This document shows positions 31,356 to 43,315 of a stretch of 64,000 nt of DNA, piece by piece; position 1 is the stretch's first letter, and the number at the start of each line of letters is the position of its first letter. The DNA comes from Incurvaria masculella. Lineage: Eukaryota > Arthropoda > Insecta > Lepidoptera > Incurvariidae. The translations under genes were made by a program, and so were the position numbers. The stretch spans positions 8,946,501 to 9,010,500 of the forward strand of contig OX335641.1 in NCBI GenBank assembly GCA_946894095.1. The letters are read 5' to 3'. Below the pieces are notes generated by a model that saw nothing but the letters and a program-made list of their open reading frames with translations, was not told the origin of the DNA and searched no databases.

Positions 31356-32919
31356 ATGAAGACCTTCGTCCTATTGGCTGTCTGCTTCATCGTTGCGGCG
31401 CAGGTATTTTTTAATCTTCGTGTTGGAAGATAACTATTCTAAATACAGTTAAGATAGCGAAGTTTAATAATCTAAAATGTATCGTTGGGTCAAAGTAGAT
31501 TTATTATGTCATAATTTTACGGTCCGCTTAAAATAAATGTATGCAAATCTGTACCCGCAAACAAAAAATTTAAAACAAAAATCGCTATAATTTACATAAT
31601 TTTACTTTTGAAACTTTTTATTGTCCGAAGTTAGGAAAGTATTCAGTTAGTAAAGTATAAATAAAAAAGGCGTTTTAAAGATTGTACACGCTTGCCTTAA
31701 ACTGATTTGAAAAACTTTGACGCACATTGACTCCTACTAAATAAGCAATGAAGGAATTTTATTTTAACTTTACGATTGTCTAGTGCCGCGATTGTAAATA
31801 TCTGTTTCACTATAGGGACATGAATTATAAAAATATACGTTATAATGAATTAAATAATTCGCACAGAAATGCTTGTAGTTTAATTTAATATTTTTAATTA
31901 ATAAGTGTCCCAATGTCCATATTTTTTTATTGGTTGCATGCAAGAATCTTTGTGTGGGCTGGACCTATGGATATCGTCGATCTCCGTTGCTGGACCCATT
32001 TGGACCCACTCTAAGTTTATCGTAACACATCATTAAATTATTCCGTATGATTGTAATCTAAAAAAAATGTTCTATTTTCTTGCATTTCGAAATTAAAATA
32101 CATTGAGGGAAGCTTCCATCAGAAGATTTAAACAAATTTCATGCGAATCTGAAAATTATTGTTATGCATTGTGCAGGCGCTGACAGATGAACAAAAGGAG
32201 AAACTAAAGAAGCACCAGACAGAATGCGTGGCGGAGACCAAAGTCGACATGGCGCTAGTGAACAAGCTCAAGTCTGGAGATTACAAGACCGAGAACGACG
32301 GTCTGAAGAAGTACGCGCTGTGCATGCTCATCAAGTCAGAGCTAATGACCAAGGACGGCAAGTTCAAGAAGGATGTTGCACTCGCCAAGGTCCTTAACGC
32401 AGGTAAGCTTGCATATGGCAATTTTGATATTTTTTGAAAACTTTATTTTCTAAATGTGCAGACTGTCATTAAGAAAAAAAAAAATATCCAATTATTATTC
32501 ATCCATTATTATATTATCCAATGCTCTATTAGCGATCATGCTCCATGATCATGATTCCAAAATTTCGCCGGTGTAAAAAATCTATGCACCTCTACTATTA
32601 AATTGAAAAGTAATGTATTTGAATGGATTTAATTGCGTTATAAATATAAGCACATATATAATATTTTATTGGTAATTATTTAAAGCTACCAGCCCCCTGT
32701 TATGGGCATGGAGAGCTTTTCCTTAAGTCGTAGGACTAAATCCAAACAATCTAGCTTCTATGTTATATCTAAACTATCTATTTTCTTGCAGCCGACAGGC
32801 CAGCGGTCGAGAAAATTATCGATGCCTGCCTCGCCAACAAAGGAAACACCCCCGAGCAGACTGCGTGGAACTACGTCAAGTGCTACCACGAGAAGAACCC
32901 GAAGCACTCCATCTTGTAA
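31356..32919 (+). CDS. Minus-C odorant-binding protein (PBP/GOBP family)
   Basis: A secreted 133-residue carrier protein from three exons: 31356-31403, 32177-32402, 32792-32919. Introns are GT-AG; the first lies between codons, right at the end of the signal peptide (MKTFVLLAVCFIVAAQ), and the second splits a codon after one base. The mature protein begins near ALTDEQKEKLKKHQTEC and is almost all alpha-helical in character. Cysteines are at 33, 65, 104 and 122. Relative to classic six-cysteine OBPs, C2 (now Lys61) and C5 (about Glu113) are missing, which defines the Minus-C group. Spacings of 31, 38 and 17 residues fit C1-C3-C4-C6. OBPs carry small hydrophobic ligands in sensillar lymph or haemolymph; several lepidopteran Minus-C members are expressed outside the antenna, so an olfactory role is not assured. 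No second OBP is seen in the window. Confidence 0.93.
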
Positions 32920-33177
32920 GAGCGCCATGTCGTGAGCCGAAGCCATCTTGTGAGCCGACTTTGTTTTGGGAACCGTCGCTATTGTACCGTTTTTTTTTTT
33001 CATAGATATTTTTGTGATCATCGATACACTGTAAAATATTTCCATCAAGTAATTGCGCATCGTATATTGTATTAAGATCCATATTTTCATCATTAACATG
33101 TTTTGAATGTAATATTGTTTGTCCTGATTTTGCAACATCAAAATAGGTATTGAATAGTAAAATCACTGCAAGACTGT

Positions 33178-33183
33178 AATAAA
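33178..33183 (+). terminator. Poly(A) signal of the OBP gene
   Basis: AATAAA 259 bp after the stop codon, followed by GTGT-type sequence. It is the first good signal downstream. Confidence 0.6.
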
Positions 33184-33226
33184 ATGTGTAAGTACTGAGT
33201 TTTGAATTTAATTTGAATCCATTACA

Positions 33227-33326
33227 TATTACTGTCCCACTCTTTTTACTAAATTTAGAGTATTAACAGGCATTACACACGTATTACTGTCCCACTAAAT
33301 TTAGAGTATTAACAGGCATTACAGAC
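33227..33326. repeat. Tandem duplication of a unit of about 45 bp
   Basis: TATTACTGTCCCACT and AAATTTAGAGTATTAACAGG occur twice in direct order. The first copy has a 9-bp insertion between them. It lies just beyond the OBP 3' end. Confidence 0.75.
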
Positions 33327-33339
33327 AAATGTCAGCAAT

Positions 33340-34500
33340 TACTTTCAATCGAAGTAACATTGTTAATATGAAGTCAAAATAAATAATCAAATTACTGATT
33401 CTAATGCTATAAATGCATTTTTCCTATGATATCTTCCAAACATGTTCTGCAAAAGTTGGAAATTGCTTACAATAATTGAACGTATTCTGACCCATGATTT
33501 ACACCTGGTCCGATTTCTGACTAATTAAAGAAAATCCTGATTCTAAATACAAAAGACCACAATTTTACTCAAAGAACATATTCCTTTGTTGTTGATTTGT
33601 TCACCGAGATATGGGTCCGTGTTACTCTACTGACGTAGTTAGAATCTATTTTTCCTATATCGGCTTCCTAATCTTGGTGCCAATGGAACTTCTGCATTTT
33701 TATCTTTGAATACCTCAGCAGGGTGACGACAGACAAACTACGCGGAGAGCTTAATTTCTACGGTCAAATCGTGATCGTGGGAGATCTCAACGCTAAACAC
33801 CGAGAGTGTTAATAATAAACTCAGAACATCATCGGAATAGTCCTCACTATGTTTAGTCCTTTGCAATGACGCATTCGGTAGAAAGCGACAACACATGGTA
33901 AGGCTGATCTGAGGATGTTCTGGGTTTATTAGTAACACTCCACGAGTAGCTTGGCTTACCCCGCGCGGTAAAATTACAACTTGGTCATAGCCTATGTATT
34001 GTCATAGTTACTGGATATACCCGAAATCCTGACAATTCTGCGCGTAAGCCTAGCCTAGCATGTTTGTGCTGGCTTCTGAATCTACATGATACCGGGTTAG
34101 CGTCAAAGCCCCAGTTGGCACAATGGGGAAAAAAAACCATTTCTTTATCGAATTCCCTTGGAAAGAAGTCTACTTTGCCTCTCCGTTAGGTACATTAATG
34201 CCTAGCTACTTCATTAAGTTATGGAATTTGTGCCGGTGGGTGGTAAAATTTAAATCCTGCTTTAAACGAATGTACAGACCAAACACTTTTTCTGATTATT
34301 ATCAAGATCTAATTAGATACAATGCTTCACTGTAGACTTTGTTGTACAGCCTCAAATGAATCCGATTGCGGTAATGACTTAAATACATAAAGAAATTAAA
34401 ATTTTTTTTACTCACAATTATTGGGCCTATAACACTTTCCTATAGTTGAGAAAGCTTAAAGTACCTTTACGTACCTAGTGGAGTTTCGTTCCCATTTAAA
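33340..34500. other. Intergenic stretch with no supported gene
   Basis: Mostly featureless; a SINE-tail fragment (CCAAACACTTTTTCTGATTA) lies at 34265-34385. Confidence 0.35.
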
Positions 34501-34502
34501 AA

Positions 34503-35275
34503 AAACCGGCTAAGTGCGAGTCGGGCTCCTACACGAAGGGTTCCGTCCATCGTACATGATTTAAGACCAAAAAATCACGTTTTTTACTTTTAAGGCGGCC
34601 CAACCCGGCGGGCCTAACTCATTCGCGGGCACGGTACAAAACCGTGTTGTTGCGCTTTAGGACCTTCTCTGTTTCAAAGAATTAGACAGGCTCCGTGATG
34701 AGGAAGATGCAACATGTCCACAAAAAAGACAATGTGCATAGTGTATGATTTTGTAAGATTTACGAAAATTTTAATTTCAAAACAACTTATAGCTAAAAGT
34801 AAACCACGACCGCTGTAGTAAAAAATCGAACAAAAACCAAATAGATCATAAATATTGATTAAACAAGCTATGTCTGATGACTAATCTTTTTACGATGTTC
34901 TTACTTTATCATTGCGTAATCCACCTCCAAAGTTATCGTATAAAACGCGCGAAAAATTCGAACTTTCGGACCTTATAACTTAGAAACCAAACACAATTTT
35001 ACAATGTCAATGGTCATCAGACATCTAGTTCTATCAAATAAAGCTATTTTGAGCAAAATTTTGGATCTCTGACAAGAAATATGGGCGTGATCTTCTTTCC
35101 CCTTTTGTATGGAGAGATGAGCGGGTTGGCCCCCTTAATTTTTAATTTTAAGCCCTTAAAATCCTTAATTTTTACCTATTTTTTGTTATAGCGGCAAAAT
35201 AAATACACACTCTGTTAAAAAAATCAGCTGCCAACCTATTACGGTTCATGAGATACAGCCTTGTGACAGAAACAA
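34503..35275 (+). repeat. GGGTTCCGTACCC-family repeat, copy 4, split by a MITE
   Basis: The left part 34503-34589 (CTAAGTGCGAGTCGGGCTCC) and right part 35139-35275 (TTGTTATAGCGGCAAAATAA, CATGAGATACAGCC) are parts of one repeat interrupted by the TTAA MITE. A few bases of the host repeat are missing at the left junction. Confidence 0.75.
34590..35138 (+). mobile_element. TTAA-flanked MITE, copy B
   Basis: TTAA at 34590-34593 and 35135-35138. Termini are GGCGGCCCAACCCGGCGGGC and GATGAGCGGGTTGGCCCCC. The interior (CGCGGGCACGGTACAAAACC, GTTTCAAAGAATTAGACAGG, AAAACGCGCGAAAAATTCG) matches copy C and, with a deletion, copy A. Confidence 0.8.
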
Positions 35276-35427
35276 AACAACATACAAAAGATTTCTACTC
35301 ATATATTTTGTACTAAACTTAGGGTGGATACAAAAAAACTAAGAATTCTCCGAGCAGGGTCAGGGGGCACCACATTACTTTCTCTTTGTGAGTCGGATAA
35401 GTGTATTTAGACACGAATGAAAGCTGT

Positions 35428-35775
35428 TCCATGGTTCGGAAGCCATGTTGTATGTTTGTACTAGGCGATCGGGTTAAGTCCGACCAGGTTCTTCATCGCA
35501 TTGGATGAAATGGTCGAAGAGGTAGTAAGTAAAATTCCGCGTTTTTCATCGAGTTCATGGTGACCTTGCTTGGCATGGCACCTATTTTTATATGCGATTA
35601 GACATGGAAGGTTCCATTCATGGAAGGAACACACCCTAAACCAGGATCTTTCCTTTTCTTGCACAGCTACATTAAGCTGGGTGGAAATCCTCATTGCCGC
35701 TTCGACCATCGTTAATTCAATGCGAGCGATGGCACCAATCTGGAGCGGGATTAACCCTACCACCTAGTAAGTAAG
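35428..35775. repeat. Inverted-repeat arrangement of the ATCGCATTG family
   Basis: The left end (GATCGGGTTAAGTCCG, TCATCGCATTGGATG, AATGGTCGAAG) and the reverse complement of the right end (GGTGGTAGGGTTAATCCC, AATTAACGATGGTCGAAG) are homologous over about 80 bp. The unit thus looks like two copies head to head or an element with long inverted ends. The 100-codon minus ORF across it is not a gene. Confidence 0.55.
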
Positions 35776-35780
35776 CTCCT

Positions 35781-36023
35781 GGGGGTCCATTCAGAGCTAG
35801 AGTGAGTTCGAGTTCGGGAGTGAGTTAACCTAAAAATAAGTGGGAAATATATTATTATTTAAATAACGGAACCGTTATTTATACTTCCAACGTATTTACG
35901 GGACGGACCAGATTTTTACCTAACTGTAATGATATTCAAAAAGTGTGGAAACATTAACTATTTAAAAAGTGAGTTGATATTTAGTGACGAATTCGAACTC
36001 ACTCTTGCCCTGAATGGACCCCC
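35781..36023. mobile_element. MITE with GGGGGTCCATTCAG termini
   Basis: The left end GGGGGTCCATTCAGAGCTAG continues as AGTGAGTTCGA and is mirrored by the right end (inverse GGGGGTCCATTCAGGGCAAG, AGTGAGTTCGA). The element is 243 bp with an AT-rich interior and no ORF. A single similar terminus occurs at 52372. Confidence 0.75.
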
Positions 36024-38440
36024 TGCAGTTTAACGTGAAATCCGAACCACGAACCACGAATCCCTTAAACGGCTCTTAGGACATGCATGGGTAGAAATTC
36101 AGTGGGCCCAACTGTATACTTTCTAAGTGCCAGAAACAACGCACCACAACCCTTCAAGATTGCGGTGTTTTGGGCGAATATCTAGACATATTAGGTTTCA
36201 TATTAGCCATCCTGTTAACTTACACAAACATAAGAAGGTGCACAGGGATCTTTAACATACGAAGTGGTAAACATTATTAGGTTGAATGATTTCTTTGGCC
36301 GACAGTGATAAATGGAAGCAATCTGCTCGGCGCCTATAGGTACCTGCATCTGACTGGATGCAGAGAACGGACTGTTTTAAAAACCAGCTTTTATTTAAAC
36401 GCTCTGTAAAGCAGAAAATAAACTTTAAATTAAATGAAACCCTTCAACTTTTAACATTAGACAATTTATGTACATGATGTAAAAGCTTGTCGCGATCTTA
36501 ACCTCTATAAGCTAATTTTACGGAATACATACATATATTTTTTAGAATTGCTTCTTTTTTGTTTATACACGTGAATCTCTCGAAAAGCTTTTCTTATCAA
36601 ATACATAAATTAATTTTACTTTAGACAAATTTTGGCCCTCCCCATACATTTTTGTTAATACCTAAACACTAAGTTATTGTACAAAACCGGACAGGATTAA
36701 CGATTACCAACTAACTAAGTACGTACTTTTAAGCAAAGGTTTACACTTAAAAATGAGCAGCCTATTCGACACTTGACGCGAACCCATGTGTACCATGTAC
36801 CTCTTTATCATATTTGATCCCTTGATTATTATCAATTGGAAAGAGTGTTTGTAAGTTTGTCCCCCTTTTATAAAGCAACGGGTAAATGATTATTTGATAA
36901 AAGCTTGCTTCTTCCCTTGGAGACCTTTGAAATAGTTTACGATTTGTTCTGCCATCTATCAGTATTATGAAGAACGCGCTGTAATAGTTCCACGAACAAG
37001 ACTTATTTTGGGAGGTGTTTAAATAATTCGTCATTTCACCGCTAGATGGCCGCACTCGGAATTGTCCTCTCATCAACACGCTGATGACTTGTGGAATCCC
37101 TAGGTGGCGCTTCTTAAAAATTATGCGCTAATGAATGCGCACACTATATTTTTGCTTCAAAGCCTAGTTATTTACCTACCAAGAAATCGCACAGTTACCC
37201 TGAGGAGAAACCTATTTTCTACAAATATATATAAAATATAAATGTCCGATTTAAGATGTTTTACCTCCATTTTTTTTTTGTAAACTAGTAGCGCTAGTCT
37301 CCTATGTTTTCATAAATTATTTTTTCTCGTTGATAATGAATACTTTTTAATTCAAAATTATGAATACTCCAGTACATAAAAAAAATATAAAATTTAAAAA
37401 CGTAGACGACTACGTACTGGTAAAATAATGTTGTTGGCATAATTTAAACAAAATATCTTTAGAAATGGAGGAGGAAATAACTTTTCCTTTTTGTATGGGC
37501 CGACACGACAAGTCTACCCTCTTAAGACTGCCGTGAACGTAGTGGGGCTGTGTTATTAAAAAAAATTAGCAATCCTTTATTTGTCCAATGGCCAAGGCAT
37601 CATGTTGCACGCCGACTGCGAATTAAACTAGCGAAATTGTGTTCCCGGCCCTAACGGCTGTGATTTTTATCATTTTTTAGTTGCTTGAGAAAGCTTAATA
37701 TTATGCCCGTATGTTTAATTTAAATTTTATATCAATATATGTAAATTCAATTCAAGTAAAAGTTTCTTATCCAATCACTGTTATGCACTATTAGGTAATG
37801 TAAAGGGAAAATTTAGATGTCTGTTATTTAGTCAAATTTCGACGGTCTAATCCGTTTGGATTTATACGTTGTAGAAAGAGAGTAGAAGTGAAAGAGAATA
37901 AATTAATACATTAGCAGCAAGCAAATTACTTTTTATGCAGAGCAACGAGAAAAAACTTCAGCAGGGTGATTTATCAGTCACGTAATTTCAAGAAAATGTA
38001 TGGGAACTATAAAATAAAACAAGCGAATATGGATTAGTGTAAAACGCATTTTCTCTGTTTCAGCTGCAACAGCTTATACAGAAAAAAAATCAGCAAAAAA
38101 ATATAGGCAAGTACATTTATTTCAGGTATGTGCCGGCCATTCGAGCCGCTTGTGTGCAATGAACTCAGGGAATTATGATAATTCGCTGTTTTTTGCGGAT
38201 TTGGGTCGAATGGAAGAAATTGATTTAATTTGATGCAATAATTGGGTGGGTGGGTGGTGGCGGCTGAGCGACCCTGCGGGGGGTGTGGCGGTGTCTTTCA
38301 AGGTTTCTCGCCGGCAGGCCAAGCGAAAGAAAAAAATAAAACCCATGTCAGTTTACTACGGAAGTAGGAAATGCTAATATATTAACTTGAACAAAATGTA
38401 TGAACAACTGATGTTTTTAGATTACCCTGATTACTATTCA
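36024..38440. other. Intergenic stretch with one short repeat
   Basis: No supported gene; the 105-codon minus ORF at 36762-37079 has no recognisable feature. At 37569-37650 the motif CCAATGGCCAAGGCATCATG, then CGACTGCGAATTAAACTAGCG recurs at 43805-43870. Confidence 0.4.
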
Positions 38441-38452
38441 TTTTTCACTGCA

Positions 38453-38645
38453 TTATTTGTGCGGCGCACGACGCGACGTTTCGAGCCAAACATTTTGCTC
38501 ATCTTCAGATGAGCTCCCGTGTCCAGCGGCGGCCAACGGAGAACTGTCAATGTCACGTGTTACGTCGTTGGCGAAGATTGTAGTTGTGGGTAGTTTGAAG
38601 GTCTTGCTTGAAAGGTCGAAACGTCGTGCTCCGCACACATAATGC
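38453..38645. mobile_element. Palindromic element with GTGCGGCGCACGACG ends
   Basis: The left end TTTGTGCGGCGCACGACG, then GTTTCGA, is mirrored at the right (TCGAAACGTCGTGCTCCGCACAC). It has 61-codon ORFs on both strands only because of the palindrome. The GTTTCGA/ACGTCG core resembles the centre of the element at 5106-5284. Confidence 0.65.
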
Positions 38646-39865
38646 CGTGAGAGGAAAGCCGTTTAATCTCTTAAAATTTCCTTAATGTTGTTTATAATAT
38701 GTGCCTCATAATGTTGTTGGAAATACAGAAATGACTCTTTACTTACACTAGGCACTTATTAAAACTAAAGCATTAAGCCTGGTTTTTACCAAGCTGTACC
38801 TTAAATTGAAGCAAAAATCTGACGGATACCCTAGATGTAAATAATTTGTACCACATGAATGCATCCATACACTGTCAACATGACCTCTATAAGAACCAAC
38901 TGATCCTCTTGTCTAGATAATTTATCGATGGGGTCGGTCAACGGCTGCGTGCATTCTCTGCCGACGCACAACGGTCAAACTGGGGTCATGGTTTTCCCAA
39001 ACCCCCTGAATTTTCCGAATTCCCATGGACGTCGTCGGACTCTCCTTACTTGATGGTCTGTCGTTCGTTTTATGTGGCTCTGAACATCAACATTCAAATA
39101 AGATCCGACCACTGTTGTTTACCGTCGTATGTGGTAACATAAATAATTTTGAATTATAGAAAATTATCTACAAATAACTGAGATTGAAAAATAACCAATT
39201 TTTTGTGCACTTTAATTTCATTTTATTTATTTATTCAACTTCCGGCAGTTAAACTACACAAGTCATGTTCAAATTTTGTTGATCCGCAAATTCGATTAAC
39301 TCATCGAAGAATAACTTCAATGGTCTATAAGTCATGTTTTTTTTTTTGGTCCACATTAATGATATAACACATTTATGAATAAATACCTAAATGCTACTGC
39401 CAAACTTAAATTTTTGGTAGAACGGTCTAAGGCAAACAAATAAGAACTACAAGGAAACAACAATCCACAATAGGAACAGTCTTAAATTGTACATTACTAA
39501 CCTATTTCGAGTGAGTGGCTCTGAACGCTAATGTCTAACTAGTCCAAGGGTTCCAAGAACACGCCAAAATATAGGTTGGTTAAGGTTTAACTAGAAGCAG
39601 AAAACTAGAATAAAACCTCTACTTTGTCGCTTGATAAAAATATCTTGTTAATTCGGAAAGATCTTATGTCAAGGATATTTTTCCATGAAAGTTTAACAAA
39701 ACGTTTTTTTTTTTCATGCATCTTCCTATTGTTTTTAATGACAAGAGCAGCGTTATCCAATTTCTATATACGTAGAGAGCTTAGGGCTCGCAGTTTTCTA
39801 CGAGTCAGCTGAGACTGAGCCCTGTCACACATTTTAGATACCATTCCCACGTCTAACAACGATAG
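38646..39865. other. Intergenic stretch with no supported gene
   Basis: AT-rich, nothing recognised. Confidence 0.35.
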
Positions 39866-40408
39866 TTAAGGTGGCCCAACCCGGCGGGCCTAACTCATTC
39901 GCGGGCTTGGTACAAAACCGTGCTGTTGCGCTCTGGGACCTTCTCTGTTTCATAGAATAAGACAGGCTCCGTGATGAGGAAGATGCAACATGTCCACAAA
40001 AAATGTGCATAGTGTATGATTTGGTAAGATTTACGAAAATTTTAATTTCAAAACGACTTATAGCTAAAAGTAAACCACGACCGCTGTAGTCAAAAATCTA
40101 ACAAAAACCAAATAGATCATAAATCTTGATTAAATAATCTATGTCTGATGACTAATCTTTTTACGATGTTCTTACTTTATCATTGCGTACCTCCTCAAAA
40201 GTTATTGTATAAAACGCGCGAAAAATTCGAACTTTCGGACCTTATAACTTAGAAACCAAACACAACTTTACAATGCCAATGGTCATCAGACATCTAGTTC
40301 GATCAAATAAAGCTATTTTGAGCAAAATTTTGGATCTCTGACAAGAAATATGGGCGTGATCTTCTTTCCCCTTTTGTATGGGGAGATGAGCGGGATGGGC
40401 CACCTTAA
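39866..40408 (+). mobile_element. TTAA-flanked MITE, copy C
   Basis: TTAA at 39866-39869 and 40405-40408; inverted termini GGTGGCCCAACCCG and GGTGGCCCATCCCG. The interior is collinear with copy B. The length is 543 bp with no ORF. Confidence 0.85.
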
Positions 40409-42400
40409 CGCATCAATGTTTCACTATTGTTTTATTTAGTTTGTTTTACTGTATATGTTCTATATACCTTTTTCTTGGTTTCTATTATGTTATCTTTATA
40501 CTTCTGTGTCTGTGAATGTTGTGGCGAATTTTTTTTTTCTTATTCTTATTATTATCACGACAGTAGGTGTTGTCCAGTCTAGTCACATAAAAAACCTACT
40601 TACCCACCCAGGTGATAAACGCAACGAATGAAAGAGAAAGAGAAGCAAATCACATAAGTTTTCTGAATTTTCAACCAGTTAATGTAGATTTACTGAAATA
40701 AGGGGAACTGAATTAAGTTAGGTTAGTTTTCTAGTCTGTCACATAGCTCCAGCGGGAATAACTTCACGTTATTGAAAGTTATAACATGGATTTATGATAT
40801 AGGGGTTTGTCTATGCGTCAGAAAAAAGCCAACCCTCAATCATAAAAAAAAAAACCTGAAATAATTCTCGTCGGTATGTAGTTCTTGAGAATGTGGTTAT
40901 GCACTTATACATAACGGTTAGTGAAATATCGCGAATGTTATTTTCAATATTTTTTAAATATTCTTCATGTGCTGCGAGTTTCCATACGATAAATCGACAT
41001 TAAGCTCCAGGTGACGCGGATACCATCTCACTGATTGACGGCAAACGGTTCGAAACGTCGTTTAAAACGATAAGATGCCGCGTAATGTGTATAATGTGAC
41101 GTCGTGGGTCTTAACAGTCCGCGCATGCGCCGTGGGCAGGTGGCGGTGTGGCCAACAGCCGGCCTTTGGTCGCGAATTCACACTCTGTCCTTCTATATTC
41201 AGAGAGTACGTCAAAGCTACGTTCTCCATAGAGAGCATTGTATGCGCGTGAAATTCCATAAGGCCGTAAGTGAAACAGTATTTTATAATTTTTAAAATTA
41301 CTACTATGTATTTTGGAATTTAAAAATGGGGAAAGATGCATTGATGGCCTGTCTATATTTAAAACCTATAACGTTAAATATCTGACGCTCATAATTTTTA
41401 TGAGTATTTGAGAACACAAAGCACCAAGGACTTACAGTTTTATCTTAAAATTAATGCTTGACCATCAATATACATATTGAGTTTTCGAAATTCGTTGTGG
41501 TTATTTTTTTAATTTAATTAAATATTGTTTTAATTTAACGCTATTATAAAACTGGAAACTCTTATCACGGCTTATACAGATAGAATAATTATTACAATGA
41601 TACAATGGCTAATGATACAATATGACAAATCCGATTGCAGTGTACTGTCTATGGATGATGAATACAAAAAAAAAATACGTTATTGGTCGCTGCTAATTCT
41701 ACTTATTGATTTATTAAATAAATATTATTCCGAGGGAATCCGCAGAATATCTTAATTTGGCTGTGATTACAGAGAATAATAAAAGAGTTTTTCAAGACGA
41801 CAATTTTCATTATTTAATGGACCGTCCACCACACCTTCAACTCCTTCCCATTATTGCACGGCTACATTGAACTGGATATCAAACTCGGAATTTTTTTTCG
41901 GATTTTCCATTGCCGCTTCAACCATCTTTTTAACGAATGCGATAATACCAACTCGCAAATTATTCCATTTTTAATCGTCCCCGTTCCCAGAAACTTGTAT
42001 CTTTCCTCCGAAATTTTAATAGCCCCCTTCCTCCCGGCTTCTGCGAAATCCTAAATCCGCGGCTGTGCCGGTAGCTAGACTATGCACAAAGTACGTTAAT
42101 CAATACGTAGGTACCTTCTTTGTACGTGTAATGAGTGCAATGTGTATGCAGAGCGAGTAGCCATACGTTCTACACGTTTTAGGAGCGGTTTATATAGCTG
42201 AAATAGACTGTCAGGACTGTCAATACATTTGTATTGAAATAAACTACTCAGTGCATGTAACTTAGAGCAGCACAGCTCGTAGCTCAGGAGCGGGTGGACT
42301 TGCCTTCCATCCCAGAGGTCTACGTTAAATTTCGTCCCGCTCATGCACTTTAATTAATTTCACTTTCTTTCTCTTTCTGGGCAGGATACGTGTATTTCGT
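40409..42400. other. Intergenic stretch with dispersed-repeat fragments
   Basis: An inverted ATCGCATTG-family copy lies at 41850-41950. GCACAGCTCGTAGCTCAGG at about 42268 resembles 7226-7243. A GC-rich patch is at 41100-41180. No gene is supported. Confidence 0.35.
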
Positions 42401-42404
42401 TAAG

Positions 42405-42550
42405 AATTCGAACTGTTCCATGGTTAAAACTGTAGATATGTATTTGTATGTGATATGTAGACTTCCCCTCCTAGCTGTTAAGGTTAAGCCCGCCCGGATT
42501 GGTACCATCGCATTCGATGAAAAGTTGGTCGAAGCGGCAATGAAGTACTG
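42405..42550 (+). repeat. Dispersed repeat (GTTCCATGGTT...ATCGCATTCGATG)
   Basis: GAACTGTTCCATGGTT then, 60 bp on, AAGGTTAAGCCCGCCCGGAT and ACCATCGCATTCGATGAAAA, GTTGGTCGAAGCGGCAATGA. It is the best-preserved copy of the family in the window. Confidence 0.65.
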
Positions 42551-42836
42551 TCCGCAATTTCTAATTTCTTTGGTAAAGGGGTTTTTGGGCTTATATCATA
42601 ACGGTCGGTGTGGTATTAGCCATCCATATAAAACGATTTAGTCAACCACAAACATACATATATACCTATCTTCATACATGCGCTATAATGACGTGTGATG
42701 GTAACTATCCCTGCCAAGCCCGCCAGATTGGTCCACGTTGGCACAACCGCATTCATTTTAATATGACCATAGTGGAAATAAACAAGTGTCCCCATTTTTC
42801 GTTCGGATCAAATATAAAAAATAATAAGATCCTGGC

Positions 42837-43315
42837 ATAAGGGCCTGGTACTAGCCAAATCGCAAAGTTGGACGAGGCACCCCAAGTTAACTAACTAAGT
42901 CTGACGATTATAAGTGTCATTCTTACAATATATGATTCCTTGTCTAGGAATTGAATTATTTTCGTTAATGTATGTTTCCTTTTTCTATACAAAATACATT
43001 GCGGAAACAGTGTCCATTTCCGAACTTTTTTGACTAAATGTAGAAATCTAAAAGCAAATGGAATTTTTTGTTTATGCATATATGCTGTTTTTGCTTATAT
43101 CTAGAAATCGAATTACTTTCAGATTTCTAATGAGAAAAATCAACTTTTTTATTTTTATTATTATTTAAATAAATGATGGAATAAAAAAATATTAACAGTC
43201 CATTATCAGTCTGGAGTTCTATTTGGATTTGCTGAAGCGTTTCACTACATATTATTACATTTGTTATAAAGTGCATTTGTATGGCGCGAGTAGTTGGCCA
43301 GTCCTAGCGCCTTAA
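42837..43315. mobile_element. TTAA MITE (479 bp), copy 1 of a near-identical pair
   Basis: It matches 59830-60308 base for base except for about ten substitutions, and both are 479 bp. Ends are GGGCCTGGTACTAGCCAA and, inverted, GGCGCTAGGACTGGCCAA. The right flank is TTAA; the left is ATAA, one substitution away. The 62-codon minus ORF inside both copies (43079-42891 here) is repeat sequence, not a gene. Confidence 0.85.

Noticed and set aside
36762..37079. 105-codon minus-strand ORF
   Set aside because: No domain, signal peptide or splice context.
42891..43079. 62-codon ORF repeated at 59884-60072
   Set aside because: It lies wholly inside the 479-bp TTAA MITE; conservation between copies reflects recent transposition, not coding.
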